DNA of 64,000 bases from Glossina fuscipes (GCF_014805625.2 NW_023998507.1:1-64000), one strand, 5' to 3'. Numbered from the stretch's first letter, positions 1 through 12,670 are shown. A program made the numbers and translations. Notes: generated from the letters alone by a model not told the origin.

Positions 1-40
1 TTACGTGTTGGATATTTTGTGATTAAGACAACATAACCCT

Positions 41-232
41 AACCAGCGACTCTAACTGAGAATGTATGAGCCCAGGACACACATGTCATCAGCATATAGA
101 CCACGAAGAGAAAGCTTTTCAATTAAAACGCTATGATCCACCAAATTAAATAGTTTCGTAAAATCATAAAACATGTCGTCTGTACCACCATCAATCATTC
201 GCAGATATGGCTTTGTCTTTTCAATGGCCTTT
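41..232 (-). pseudogene. non-LTR retrotransposon reverse-transcriptase fragment
   Basis: Read on the minus strand, this short stretch gives the pattern DDMFYDFTKLFNLVDHSVL followed by IEKLSLRG, which matches the LINE reverse-transcriptase block usually seen as 'tDaiytDfsKAFDtVdH.LL..KL...G'. A YADDM string follows almost at once, although the catalytic YADD box normally lies well over 100 residues further on; this is either an internal deletion or chance. No other reverse-transcriptase block is legible in the flanks. It differs from the Jockey-like copies elsewhere in the window (IEKLSLRG rather than IFKLQ..GFS), so it probably belongs to another LINE family. A dead fragment of an element that would reverse-transcribe its own RNA. 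Confidence 0.6.
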
Positions 233-499
233 CTTTTAATATTTAACCAGACGACTTTCACTTTCCAGAAATATTCCGAGTATCCCATTCATATGCGCAT
301 ACAATCGACGTAATCTAACGAAAATAAAACGCACATTTACGAGGAGTGAGGAGTAAGTCTGGTCAAACCTGTTGCAGAATATGCTCCAGCATTGGGTTAG
401 CAAGGGCCAACTGATAGATAGAAACTTTTCAGAATCAGTTCTATGCATTCGCCCTGCGTGCTGCTGGTTGGAACGCCACGCGATCTTTTTCACTTTGTA

Positions 500-3400
500 A
501 CAAAGACCTTACTTACTTATTAACTTATCCTCCGTAGAAAAGTAGAAATCTCTTTAATGTATAACGTTAAGCGTCATCTGGTGAACGAGAAAATTGATGC
601 ATCAGTCTTAGTAAATGAAATCAAAATAATTTTAATTTTTCAACTAATTCAACTTAAATAATATAGACGAAATTAATACATATTTAACAGTTTTGATTTG
701 CTCGAATTTCTCTTACTTTTTCTTTACTTTTATCATCTAATTTCGGTATCGAAATAGAACAGTAATACCGAAAAGTGTCTACGGCAAGTTCTTTAACTTT
801 CTGTATAATTGGTTGCCAAACTTTCATCGCATACAGCTTAAACTTTATTGTTACACGCGACGGGCGTCCGTCTATTTTGGCACCTAAACGGTTTTTTATA
901 CATTTTCTACTTTTACTTATTTACTTATGTTTAATTTTCTGTATTTCTTCTCTATAGTAATTTAATTTATAGCGTAAGAATTATATTAGCGATGTTTATA
1001 TCATCCTTTATATAGAAATTGTGGCACAAATGCAGTTTTGCACAGAATCGAAGCAATTCCATAAGAAAAACGGCTGCGTTAATGATGCCAATTTTTTGCT
1101 TTATGGGTGGGAACAATCCTGCCAATAATAAACAAGAAACACATGCAACAACATGCAAGTGCCTTTAAACAGTATATTGAACACCAAAGAAGCCCTTGGA
1201 GTCATCAAACAGCAATTAATTCATAAAATGAATTTCAATCGGTTCATATCTATATCATCGGATCTATATCAAATCGTTTAGGATGTTGCTGCATCTCCAG
1301 CATAAATGGTGTCGGGCTTAATTCGTGCGTCGAAGGTCAACCTTTTTTCAACCGTCATGGTTAGCAAATGTACTATATTTGATTCCAAAATGGGGGGAAG
1401 AACGACGCATTCCATGAGTCGATATTTCGCACAATATTTTTATAAATTTTAGCAAAACCTTCAAAACGGTTTTAAACAGATTACGAAGGTATCCTCAATT
1501 GGTTTCGCAATAAAAATTTTAACCTTTTAAATTCGGATTATGGATGGATCTATCTATGACAACTTTGGAGCACGGAATTTTGTAGTGTAAGGGTTTATGC
1601 GAAGGTAGCATCTGAAGCGTGTGGTGTTTGAGATGACATTCTAAAGTGTTTGTAAAAACATCAAATACAAACTGCTTTAAGCTATAATTTATGGGAAATA
1701 TTGGTGCGAAACCCTTGAAATGTATGTGTTTATAAATCCGTGGTAGTTCTAGATTGAAACAAAAATTTATATTTTAATTATTCCCTACACCACCTATAGC
1801 ACATTTGGATTTACAGTATATTTTGGATTTCGTCCTTATTTCGTAACACTGTCCCAACTGGATTTTCCTGAATTTTTTTTTTAACAGTTGTTGTATATGA
1901 TTATGTAAACAATACCATAATCAATGAATATTCATTCTATAATGCACTGAATGATTTCCATCACTAGACTCTGTTTTGGATAAGTACACTGGTGAATAGA
2001 AACTGCTCTCTTTGAAGTAAACCACCAGCGGCCTTTGTATCAGACGATCTGCATTCGTCAACTTCGCCTAATAAATTTTGGAGCATTTTCCATTTTTCTA
2101 CGAAACACTTCAAATGGGCTTTTTAGTTTGTCTGCTCTATATCATTCAAGTATCCATGTAAGTTCCACTCGTTTTGCAAAAACCAGTTAGTATGTTCATC
2201 TTTCCTATAAATTAAATTACAATTCGGTTCAGAAGCTCTCTTTTTACTCGATGGAAATTTCCTGATAATTTGTACTAAGTACAAATCAAAAGCCTGGGTG
2301 GTCCTGTTTCCTTCCAGTATTTACTCTTACACTTCAATTAGGATAGAAAAATGTAAAAAATTGGGAGAAATAAACAACGACATAGCGCTAGAAAGTTCTT
2401 AGAGGACTATTCGATTAGTAATCGTTCTATTGCATTGCGCTACGTATTATAAAGGCAACTCACATTTTACACAGTGGTAAGCTGCTACGTTTAAAGTATA
2501 AACAAAAAGAAGAGTGTTACAACTTATAATATGCTTATTATGTATATACGAAAAGGAGATTATTTTTATGTTGAAACTTCATTGGAATATTATGTTTTTT
2601 TTTCCTCATTCGGCCGTTAGAACTTTTAACCGGTTGCTCATTAATGCAATATTTCTTTTCAGGGTATTGCTTGAGCACTCGCTTTGCACACATGAACTAT
2701 GGCATCATCTCTAGAATTCTCTCTAGGATATAAAAATTAAAATTCTATTCATTCACTCATGTCGCTTTTTCCTCTTTTGTTTATGCAGTCATTCCATGCA
2801 AATCGCTTCGATGTACACAACATTTATTGTGAAATATGTATACGGCTGCATGCCATGAACCGGTATATGCGAGTGTGAGTCCTATGTACAAATTTGAATT
2901 TTAATGTTTGCTTCGAGTAGACACATCACTAATGGCTGTTGCTTGGATTGCATGAATAACTTTAATCTTTGATTGTTTTTATATTTTGCCTTAAGCTTTA
3001 AAACTTTAACTGGCTTTGATCATATCAACATATCTACATGTTTTCCTTTATGTGACTTGAAATTTGTTTAGTAATAAGTTGAATAAGTTGACTTGGCTAA
3101 CGCGCCGGCAGATGTTTCTAGCAAGTAAGATAAGCCCTGGAACGAATGTAAAGATAATAATCTTGCTGATTAGAGGTTTTCGATTGTGGATCGGTTGTTG
3201 AGTATTAATCGGAAAATTATCTACGATCGATGTTAGTAAGCCGAAGTCGATTTCAAAAGCGATGGAAAGGTAAATAACGAAAACAAGAACAGAGATGATT
3301 TACGCAAACTCCAAATAATAGAATATAGCTTTGCAAAAATAAAATTTTAAAAACAATAGATGTTTCTCTTATGTCTAATGTTGTCAAGTAAATGTAGAAA

Positions 3401-4250
3401 ACTTATGAGAGAAACTATTAAAAAAGTTTCTGAATCCTGTCCACTCACTCCCGCTGAATTATTTGATTAGTTTTGAATTTGTACCGAATCTCTGAAGTCA
3501 TCTTAGTAAAAGATCCAATTAAAATTACCATTTGACTTACAGTGGATTGAGGTATAAGCCACTTTCAACGGCGACATGGGGATCACGCCAATCGGAAAAA
3601 TTGGTATGTTAGGTGAAACGAACCAGTAGGGGAATTTAAAAAGATCGATGTGTGGTTCTATGTGATCTATTAGTATGTGCTTTTTCGAAAATGGAGTTTT
3701 GAAAATGACAACTAATCTCGTGTCCGAATTTTTTATGTTCATTAGTTTTAACCCAAAAAAGACAAAGAAAGTAAAAGAAATAAATTTTCATGCTCTACAG
3801 TATGGAGTGGTGATGGCTGATTTTTTTATTTTCAAAATAAAAGTGTTTGTCGCATAGACGATCCCCTCATCCTTCGGTGATGGGCATAACGAATAGCTTC
3901 AAAATTCTGCTTTGAATTAAACTTGTCCCAACATGCGGTCTATTCTGTTTAAATAAAATTTCCCTCACTGCATAATTTAAATTTATGACTGATGATTTCA
4001 TTAATATTGTTTGTTTGGTTAGAAAGTGTTCTGCATACAAATAAATGTAGATCTTGTTGTTGAATATCTCCATCCATTCTTTCTTGCCTATTTGAATATC
4101 CCAGATCTACGACTATTAAATTCGTTACGGCTCGGAGAAAGCTTGTGTTTAACTCATTTCTAAATTTCCTTAAGTTCAGACATTTCTATCTATTTGGAAC
4201 ACGCCGCTTTTATTCGCCGTTTTGTAGACGCTTCACAATGCATTAAGTGT
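500..4250. other. no recognisable gene
   Basis: AT-rich sequence with only short chance frames. A tail scrap of the dispersed repeat lies near 3850-3892. No conserved protein block, RNA gene or clear repeat boundary was found by eye. Confidence 0.4.
3850..3892 (+). repeat. tail scrap of the dispersed INE-1/DINE-1-like repeat
   Basis: The phrase 'ctcatccttcggtgatggg' here recurs nearly exactly near 31478, where it ends a longer copy of the dispersed repeat. Only the tail is clear; the sequence before it matches poorly. Confidence 0.35.
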
Positions 4251-4258
4251 GTTTAGCC

Positions 4259-4455
4259 TCTAGTAGTGGTAGGGGACTTTAGCTTATAGCACGTCACTTG
4301 GTACCTAGTGATAATTCCGGCTGTACGGGTGTTACCCCAGCATTTGACAGTGCTAACGTGCTTTTAAGCGAAGTATTTCATTTGGACTTACTTCAATATA
4401 ATCATGTTTCTAATTGCAATGGGTATGCCTACATTGGTGGCGTGTACACCTGAGA
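4259..4455 (+). pseudogene. Jockey-like LINE endonuclease relic
   Basis: Frame-broken translation shows VVVGDFS followed by a W, the decayed 'GDFNlp..W' active-site block of an APE-type LINE endonuclease. Further on, in another frame, come LLQYNHVSNCNG residues that match LLQYNPIRNCIG in the better copy at 15.2-16.8 kb, where GRLLDLCF follows. This is therefore an older copy of the same family, disrupted by frameshifts. No catalytic ETW block or reverse transcriptase is readable beside it. The enzyme would nick target DNA to prime reverse transcription; this copy is dead. Confidence 0.55.
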
Positions 4456-4899
4456 TTGTAAAAATATCTTTCCTTAAAAATTTTTAATCGCACAAGTTTT
4501 GTATTAAGCCCATTTACTTTGCCTGTGAATGTTTGTATATATTTATGCCTATTAATTAGGTGTGCATGTACGTGGTTATATGACGCTACGGGATGAATTT
4601 CTTTCCTACATTGCTATACAAACTTTCCTTTCAATTTCATAATATTTCTATAAAGTGGTGGACCGAAGAGAAGGTAAGAAAATTACATTCGCATCACACA
4701 TGCACTATTTTTAACTCGAAATTTTTTCCATTTTGGAACGAATATTGAAAAATATCATCCGCGTGAAAAGTTTTATTTCTTAACTAGCTTACGAGTGATC
4801 ATGAAACAATTTAACTTTTTTGTTTTTGTTCAGTTTATGCTCTGCTGCCTACCCTTCGGCTATCCTGACCAACTTTCAAGATTAAAGTACAAGAACTTC

Positions 4900-5095
4900 G
4901 AATATTTTTGACAGGCTTGGAGCCGATATACTACTTTTTGCCACTGCAGATATTATACAGAAAGAGGAAAGAATGTGCCCAACTCAGTGTTAATCGGGAA
5001 CATATGTGCTTTATAGCTTCTTCCAAACTTCCTTTTAGGTGTCGCAAATGCTTTAACAAAATGAATATATCTCCAATCGGCCGGTGCTAGGAAAA
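4900..5095 (+). repeat. dispersed INE-1/DINE-1-like repeat, partial copy
   Basis: Carries the family's 3' landmarks in order: 'gtgctttatagcttcttcc', a stretch like 'cttccttttaggtgtcgcaa', then 'aacaaaatgaatatatc'. These line up with the ends of the copies near 31.4 kb and 55.7 kb. The end is not sharply defined. Confidence 0.5.
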
Positions 5096-5099
5096 AGTC

Positions 5100-6235
5100 G
5101 GTTCTTTTGTAACACAATTATTTTAATTTCAAAAAACAAACTTTGCTTACCCTCACGTAATAATTGCCTTCTATCTACTCATAAACATTTATATTTATAT
5201 AGAATTCAGGTTTACTGTGTAATTGCAATTGTAGGCTAGACAGTACATAGACATAAAACATTATAAAAAAAATGTTATTTGAATTGCATACAGATAATTA
5301 AATAACTAAAAATGCTTTCGAATGAATTACAACAAAAATAAAAATTATCTTAGAACGAATGTTCTTAAAAGAGCCGAGTTATAAATTATAAAGCATTTAT
5401 ATAAATTAGATAGAGTTTAGATAGAATATAGTTTAAAAAGGAAGTTATATTATTCTTGGGCAGAATCAATCAACACTTGCCGTGAATTGTAACACGTATA
5501 TATATGGTCGCAATCTGCAGTGAAGATCTATCCTCGGTAGACCTAAATCATTCTTGAAGTTTGCCGACATTCTTGCAAATTGAAAATCATATCATACCAT
5601 ATTTCGTCTTGATACATACAATATACAAATATTTGTTAATTGAGGATTTTTTTTGGTTCTCTATAAGTGATTTGCCTGAGGAACTGAAAACAGCTGAACG
5701 TCACTAATATGGTTTCCTTTTTTTCCAATTGCGTAGTGTAATAATTAAAAGAAGAACTCTAAAAAAAAGAGTCCAAAGTTTGTCCTTAAATACGATAACG
5801 ATTGTTCTTCGAGAATCCACACTCAGTAAGTCGTTGACAAACCTAAACACAAAATGACAGAGCAAAACAAGCAAAAAAGAGAACTTACGCAATGATCGAA
5901 GTCAACCTGAGTGTGAAACTAGAAACAACGATAAATAACTTAACATAGAACTGTGCGTAGGTTTTTCTTGTCGCGAGAGTTGAGTCCAAATTCTTTTATC
6001 CGATATCCCTATCGCATTAAGAAAAGAGTAATCACAATATCTACCGTATTCATTTTAGAATTAACCCACTTTTAGGTGGACAATATGTCTTCCTTTAAGG
6101 AATGTACAAAATAGTTTTTAATATTCTATGTTTTTTGTGTTGATAGATAAACATAAAATCTCAAACAAGTGAAAAAGGCCATTTAATCAGTTTTGACTTT
6201 GTGTGGGCATTTTTGCACGTGAAGAGTAGAGCGTT
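5100..6235. other. no recognisable gene
   Basis: AT-rich DNA with simple A and T runs. No protein block, RNA gene or repeat boundary could be supported. Confidence 0.35.
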
Positions 6236-6239
6236 TCGT

Positions 6240-6650
6240 AAAGCAAACGTGGAAAATTTCAGTCCTCTAACTTTTATAATATCTGAGTAACGAGCAAAAA
6301 TCCACAAGAAAAACGGAGTTGCGTTCAGTTTATTTTCTACTGCGGCATTCTGCTCTCGCAGAATTTGGACCATTTTCAATACTAATTTGCCTGCAAAAGC
6401 TTCCAATGTTTCTACCAAATTTGGGATCGATATCTTCATTCTTGCGACCAGGAGAGTGCGAACAAGAAACGGGCAGATTTGGTTTGATCAATTCAGAATT
6501 TCACGCTTATCAAGAATGCATGTACTTTATAGGGCCTCTGAAGCTTCCGTTTGGGCTTTACATAAATTATCAAAAAAAAAAAATCTGAGTATACACATAT
6601 CTTACATTGTACAATCCTTTATACCCTTACAGGGTATGAAAAGAGGAATA
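6240..6650 (+). repeat. dispersed INE-1/DINE-1-like repeat, copy with terminal hairpin
   Basis: Landmarks of the family in order: 'gaaaatttcagtc', 'gagcaaaaatccac', 'gcttccaatgtttct', 'ttgcgaccaggaga', a stretch like 'gatcaattcagaattt', 'tatcaagaatgcatgtactt', 'tctgaagcttccgttt'. Near the end there is a perfect hairpin at 6621-6637, 'ataccct' + tac + 'agggtat'. From memory, the order and wording resemble the Drosophila INE-1/DINE-1 (non-autonomous Helentron) sequence read from the opposite strand. Frames of about 90 codons here come from the repeat and are not genes. Confidence 0.5.
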
Positions 6651-6659
6651 AAAATTCCT

Positions 6660-7735
6660 TTTAAGTGACGTATATCAGTGTGAAAAAAAGACAAATGGCA
6701 CACTTTAAATGATGTGGCAAAACAAAAAGAGAAAAAAAACTTGAACGAATTAAATCAATTAATTATATTGAAACGTGTGCAGTTTGTAGAATTTTAAAAT
6801 ATAATACTTTTTTAATCATTACACAATTATTTATTGTTATCCAACATTTTTCCTAAAGCTCTTTTTGTAAATTAACGGGGAACACGAAGAAGAATCTTGG
6901 GACGGCTATTAAAAATAAATTTATTTCTTATATAATGTAAAATGTAATTTGAATAATTTGGTTTTTCACATGAAAGAGGTGCAGCGTTGGATGGGACTTC
7001 TATGATGACGGCCCAAAAACGATGGAAGGTGCTCAGAAAGGTATTATAGGTAGTACAATGCATGGCTCACAAGCGCTGTAAGTATTCCTTTAAATAAGGG
7101 ATGAAAAAGCAGAATAATGTATTAAACATGCGGGTGCTGTGATTTAGTGGCGGAAGTCAAGGGAATGTGTATTTGTAAGTATGTGTATGTAAAACAAATG
7201 AAAGCAGACTTGGCAAGCACTAACGGGCATAGGCCCGATGAAAAGAAGAAAACGGAGGACAAGCATATCAAAACGTTAGCGATCAAATAAAAATAGGCAT
7301 AGTAACGCAGACATGTGTACATATTCACTTATCGTATTCTTTTACTTTATTTTTGTTGTAACCTCTCAACTGTGTTAACCAAGTTAAAAAAATAGCTTTG
7401 AGATAATTTTATCACCTAGAGATATATAGATAAACTTTTGATCTCATAATCTAAACACTCAAAAATTTGCATCGCTTTACTTTATATATATATATATATA
7501 TATAACAGGAAAAAGAAGCTTCTGTATCCATCTAAAGGGAATGTTCAATACAACGAATGAAAGTTGTTTTAAAGATATTTGTAACAGTCATTGAGACTGA
7601 GCAAGATTTGAAAGTATTGCTTTATGTTAATTTTACATCCGTCAAATAGGCGGTTTTGTCTAAAGCTTTGTAACGCCCGGAAGCAAACTTGAAAAGCCTC
7701 ATTAAGTGTACACATTCTTAACCACTGTCAATTTT
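6660..7735. other. no recognisable gene
   Basis: AT-rich spacer between two dispersed-repeat copies. It holds a (TA)11 microsatellite at 7483-7504 and nothing else identifiable. Confidence 0.35.
7483..7504. repeat. (TA)11 microsatellite
   Basis: Uninterrupted TA dinucleotide run of 22 bases. Confidence 0.9.
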
Positions 7736-7739
7736 AGAA

Positions 7740-8275
7740 TATAATAATTAATAAACAGGTGTTTACGTTGGTCCGTCCGTCTTTCTGTATAGCCAACTGT
7801 GCAGTGTTTATACCAATATGTCGTTCGTTTGCCAAAAAGGAAGATATCGTCAACATTGATTAGGCGTGGTCCACTTTTTCGGTTTTCGTACAGGGACGAT
7901 AGAATTGGCTGCCAAATATAGATTTACACTTTTGTAGATTTATCTGCTATATCTTATGGAAAACGGTGGTGTTCTCAGTTTATCTGGTACTGAAGACGTG
8001 TTCTTCAACGGATTTGTCCCATTTTCAATGCCATGCTGCGTGCATGAAGTTTCAATAGTTCAGCCCAAATTGAAGGCGATAGCTTAATTGTTTGGGGCCA
8101 AGAAGCGTTTAAAACTCATACTGGGCAGAACATGTGTAAATCGATTCAGAATTTTATGCTGATGAAAAAAATATATATGCTTTGCGAAGTCTCTGAAGTT
8201 TCCTTCTGTATGTTGAACACGTTTTGACAGAGAGAATATATCCTAGATCCTTAGTGGTAACAATTAGGGCTTTAA
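7740..8275 (+). repeat. dispersed INE-1/DINE-1-like repeat, long copy
   Basis: Contains the upstream part of the family ('tttatctgctatatcttatg', 'acggtggtgttctcagttta', 'acgtgttcttcaacgg', 'cccattttcaatgcc') and the downstream part ('gtgtaaatcgattcagaatt', 'atatatatgctttgcg', 'gaagtttccttctg', 'cgttttgacag.gagaatatatcc'). It starts with a 'ggtccgtccgtctttctg' stretch, like the pyrimidine-rich phrase typical of INE-1-like repeats. Same orientation as the other copies. Confidence 0.5.
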
Positions 8276-8550
8276 TTATGTTTTTTGACTGCTGTCTTTT
8301 CAGCAGAGAAAGCGAGTAACGTTTCTTTTTATACTCAGAACTAAGTTGATATCCTCTTATTTTTACTTTTGAAACATTTCTAAAATTTACATTCTTTTCT
8401 AGACAACACTGTTGATTTGCTGATTTGCAGAGAAAGCATTTCTTAATAAGCGCATTAGAAGAAAGCTATTAAAATTTGTTTTTATATATGTGATTTCTTT
8501 AAAAATTTATTTTAAAAGGGCTTTGTAGATTTGAATCGAAAATACTTACT

Positions 8551-8564
8551 ATATTTTTTTTGTA
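8551..8564. repeat. left target-site duplication of SINE copy 1
   Basis: 'atattttttttgta' here and 'atagttcttttgta' at 8741-8754 match at 12 of 14 bases and flank the SINE directly. Confidence 0.6.
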
Positions 8565-8740
8565 TTATTATTATTATTGTTACTATTATTATAAATTTAG
8601 CCAGAGAATAATTTTGAAGTCTTAAAGCACTAGCATCTAAGGCTTTCGGCTTTATTAAAAACTCTACCGCACTTGAGATTTGATGCCACAGACAATTGAG
8701 TTTCTAGTCGAGACTCTTGCCTACTCGGCCACTCAGGCGG
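8565..8740 (-). mobile_element. tRNA-derived SINE, copy 1
   Basis: The element lies on the minus strand. Its head (8658-8740) has an intact pol III A-box-like sequence TGGCCGAGTAGG (complement of 8720-8731); the B box is damaged. Its body (8600-8655) and its 3' tail of TAA/AAT units (complement of about 8565-8594) match the copy at 51546-51726. A 14-bp direct repeat with two mismatches (8551-8564 and 8741-8754) flanks it. A tRNA-like head, unrelated body, trinucleotide tail and target duplication are the hallmarks of a SINE mobilised by LINE proteins. It codes for no protein. Compared with copy 2 this one is more diverged and presumably older. Confidence 0.75.
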
Positions 8741-8754
8741 ATAGTTCTTTTGTA
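8741..8754. repeat. right target-site duplication of SINE copy 1
   Basis: Pairs with 8551-8564, 12 of 14 bases identical. Confidence 0.6.
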
Positions 8755-11595
8755 AATAGGCATATGTTTGTATAAATGGCTTATTATGTGTTCGTAAAGA
8801 AATATGCTGCACATAATTCTCAATTGTTGTAGTGCATGTATTTATATATTTTGATTAAGAATGTTTATTTTTATTTACGCAATATGTTCATGTATAATCA
8901 TACATATAACCATACTTAATAAAATGTTGCTTCTTGAAGACTACATTTTCATTTCTTAAGAATCGCTTTAGTTGGCCTCGCGCTATTAGTTTTTCAGTTA
9001 CCAGGTATTCGAAGAACTACGTCTGATTGTTACTGCACAATTGAATTGTTTGCTGGCTGTGACTGTGATAGGATGTCTATTCTTTTAAATTGAGCTTTCG
9101 CACCGAGGAGTTCAGGTCTCTGCTTAACGCCCCATTCTGGTCTCCTGAGAGACATTTATTAAAGTGTTTGTTTCTAGAAGCAATTCCCTTCAACGGGTTC
9201 ACGTTGCTATTATTGGGCTATTGATGCAAAAAAATTTTATCATTTTCTCCGAAATTTTATCTTCGTTGTATGATGTTGTCTCTCTTGTACAGTATCAGAG
9301 TTCTTAACTCTAAACTGGAAAACTTCTGTTTAAACATTATCACGGTGTTTTATTAAAAACCGAAAATTGGTCATGGGACCAGACATGAAAAATGAAGAGC
9401 TGCTTTCTAATAACTTTTGTTGGAAAGCAAAACACACCTTATTTTATTTTATTTTGCTCCGAAAATGTAAAATACCTCAATGTAGTTTCAATCACAAAGT
9501 AAATAATATTTTCATTTCATACATAAAATTTTCTACAACAATTTTCTTGTATATATGGAAGATAGGCCGACCTGAAATTGTAATGGTGTCCCAATTTCAG
9601 ACAAATGGTCCTGGCCCTCTGAATTAGTATTAGTAATGGATAAAAGAGCAGTCAAAATCAAAGTGAAAGTAAGATTTTTGTAAATTTAATGCTTTACAGA
9701 ATAAAATAATTCCATTCTTCCAACATAAATTCTCACCTATTCGTGAACTTATCTCTGCATTCACATGCAATTACTTATGATTCTGTACATATGCGTTGAC
9801 TTTACACTGTTGATGTTCTTGCTTATTGACAAAATAGATTGTATCGAAATTTTATGAAGAAGAGAAATTCATAAAGCAATAACAATATTAAAAAGGGACA
9901 GAACGCTTGTATAGAAGAAAATCTACATACCTAGTAAAAGTAATAAAAACATGTTGAAAGGATATGTGGAAGAGATTATATCAAATGTGTAGGAAACATA
10001 AGCGAAAGTTTGCTTGTACGTATTGGTTATTGTTTGTAATAAATATCGAATATTTAGTTATAACTTTTTCTTTGTGCCTGAATTCGACATTCACGTCACG
10101 CAATTTCATATAATATATGTATTCAGATAAGTAGTTACGGATACTAAAAGCTCCAGTAAATATCTGAAATTTATTTTAAGCCGAAAATTGAAACTGATTA
10201 CTTTGTAAATGCAAAACTGTTAGCTTTGCTGTGATTTTGAATAATGATTCTTTCTTAAAATTGTAATTTAAGCCTTTAACATTAAGAGCTTCGCTTTGTA
10301 TGTATATGATTGGAATTATTTATTTGCAGCCAGTAATAAATAATAATAATGATACTAACGAAAATCTTTTCTCGGAATTGAAGTTGGACGTGATGCTCCA
10401 ACTGTGTTCATCCGCCTAAGCAACAGGTTCCGCATAAAACAGTTCGGCACAATCGGCACAATACGCAAAACTATCGTCCTGTAGCCACCTCATTAGAGCC
10501 AAAATTATAAATTCTATGTGCAAATGATAAATCGCAATGAAAGTAGCGAGCGCGTTAATGTATTTTGGTATATGTGCATGACTTGACATAGCGTACCCAG
10601 TGTGCGAACGGTTGCAAGCGAAACCGAATCCACACAATGAACATTTCCTTCCCGCTAGGAGGATATTTAAAAAAAGGAGTTATCAATATAAGATTGAATT
10701 ATACAAAAAAAGACCCAATCTGTTAACACGAATTTAAAAGACATACATTTAGAAACTATATATGCACAAAAGAATGAAAGAAGACCAGAGTAAGGGAAGT
10801 GTTTGCAAAACTTCTTTTCGTTTTACATTTAATTTCAATTACTTTTCTCTTCATGCTTTGGAACAGTAGTTTAAAAATATTTTTTTGTACGCATCACCCA
10901 AGGAGGCGGTATACTCCGTAATGGTTGTAACATCCAAAAGGAATTTTTAAAGACTCTATAAAGTACATATATATTTGTGATCAGCAAAAAATTCAGAATT
11001 AATTAAGACATGTCTTTCCGTCTCTGTATTCGCGTACATGTATTGTGTGCATTCTTAACACTCTCTAGATAGCAAAAATGAAGATATCATCATCAAGCTT
11101 GGTAGAAATATTGGCATTGAAATGTCCACAAAAAGTTACAAGTGGTTAAATGTTATTTTTTTCACTTGAAATATAATATGTTGGCTCTGCGTGAGAAAAT
11201 CATGGATGAACATTTCGAGTTATATTTCTGACACTAGTATGAAAAATGTTCTTGAAGCCTTTGTGAGTTCTATTGATTCTTTATCATTTCGTTTTGTTTA
11301 TGAATTTAAGGTAATTGAGACGCTAAGTAAGGTGCAGTTCAATTCTTATTAAGGTGTGAACACATATAGTGTTGATCAATCTAACTACAATCAAATCTGG
11401 ATTCACTAATCGACATAATTACCTAAGTAATAGGCACATGCTGACCAATGCAATGTGATCACTTCTTACATTTGTGTTCATATTTTTTGTTTAAATCAAA
11501 TTACAGATTAGCTGTGGTAACATACATATTGCGTAATTACTCGTTTATTATCAAATAGAACAGTATTTTTAACCTTTATATGTATATATATGTAT
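8755..11595. other. no recognisable gene
   Basis: AT-rich spacer. Frames at 9367-9627 (+) and 10416-10637 (-) have no recognisable motif and look like chance. No repeat boundary was seen. Confidence 0.35.
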
Positions 11596-11599
11596 CATG

Positions 11600-12345
11600 T
11601 TCTTAATAGATCTTTTGGATTCATTCGAAATTTATATTTCCACCAGTTTCCGTTTTTCTGAACAACTTACACGGGATCAAACACTTCAATCTGTAAGGGA
11701 GAATATTTATAAATCTTAGTATGCTTTCCGTCGGGGTTATAGCGGTAAAACATCGTTACTTAGCGTTACTGATTGATTTATCTAAGGATTTTAATTCTAT
11801 TTGCCATGCGAGTATTATCACGAAAGTCAAGCATCAATTTAGTTTTTCAAGTTCTGCTTGTGGACTTATTTTTTCGAACCTTGATGGTAGATCACAATTT
11901 GTGGGCTGAAAGGAAGTCAATTTTGCTGCGTGCTCCTGCTGGTTTCCCTTACGTAGCTCTTTTGAGACCCCTTTTATTTATTATATACGTGAATGATCTG
12001 TATTTACAGGCAAATTCGGGAAAGATTTAACACTTTCTTCTTTGCTGATAATGTTTTCCTGTTATTCAATTGTGATCGCCTTTCCTGTGTAGTTTTGAAA
12101 AAATTTTGAACGATTGTCTAGACCGTGTTTTTCTGAGCTTTTCCGCTAATTTTATATGATTGCTTTGTGAATATATGCATTCTCTCTCCTTTTTCCCTTG
12201 GATTGTTACATATGCTGTTTATTTTATTTCTTTTCACATGTTTTGGCTGTGGAGCGAATTCCGTTCTATTGATTTGCATTTTGATTATTTTACACGTACT
12301 AATTGGATTTAAGAACACATTACATATATTTATTTATACATTGGC
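11600..12345 (+). pseudogene. decayed LINE reverse transcriptase
   Basis: Reading across frames gives the LINE reverse-transcriptase blocks in the right order: YAFRRGYSGKTSLL (usual 'hGFr.grSt.tnLl'), LLIDLSKDFNSICH ('lDlSKAFDtv.H'), PLLFIIYVNDL ('GPlLFliYiNDL'), and FADNVFLLF, a decayed form of the catalytic 'YADD' box in which the second Asp is Asn. Order and spacing are right for about 200 residues of the finger and palm region. Stops and frameshifts separate every block. The A-rich string 'gaataaatacataaataaac' just beyond (12371-12390) could be its 3' tail. A dead copy of a probable Jockey-group element. Confidence 0.65.
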
Positions 12346-12505
12346 CTAGACAACTTCGTGTTACTATGCTGAATAAATACATAAATAAACCTATTCATTA
12401 TTAATTCCACCTGCGTTAGATGTATTTCTTAGTAAGAAAGTAGTTCACCTTTTGAAATAATTGTGCTGAAAAAGACGTTTTTGCATCCCTCTAAATATGT
12501 TAATA

Positions 12506-12537
12506 TTAGTTTGGGGAAAAAGAAATCCATTATTTTT
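12506..12537 (+). repeat. mariner left terminal inverted repeat
   Basis: 32 bases, the exact reverse complement of 13545-13576; preceded by TA at 12504-12505. Confidence 0.92.
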
Positions 12538-12670
12538 TCGGTAGATGGCTGCACTGATAGATTTCTCGTAAAGTATCGATCAAAAAATTTCAGATTTATG
12601 CTCGTTGGAAAGGTGACATTTCGCTGTTTTTTGTTTGGTGCATTCAGTTGTGAGTTACAGCGTGTTAAAA

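Noticed and set aside
6319..6668. Two overlapping plus-strand frames of about 90 codons
   Set aside because: They lie inside a dispersed-repeat copy and read its non-coding sequence in two frames.
10416..10637. Zinc-finger fragment (CGFGFACNRSHTG)
   Set aside because: Only one Cys pair-like spacing and no His pair at the right distance; best explained as chance.
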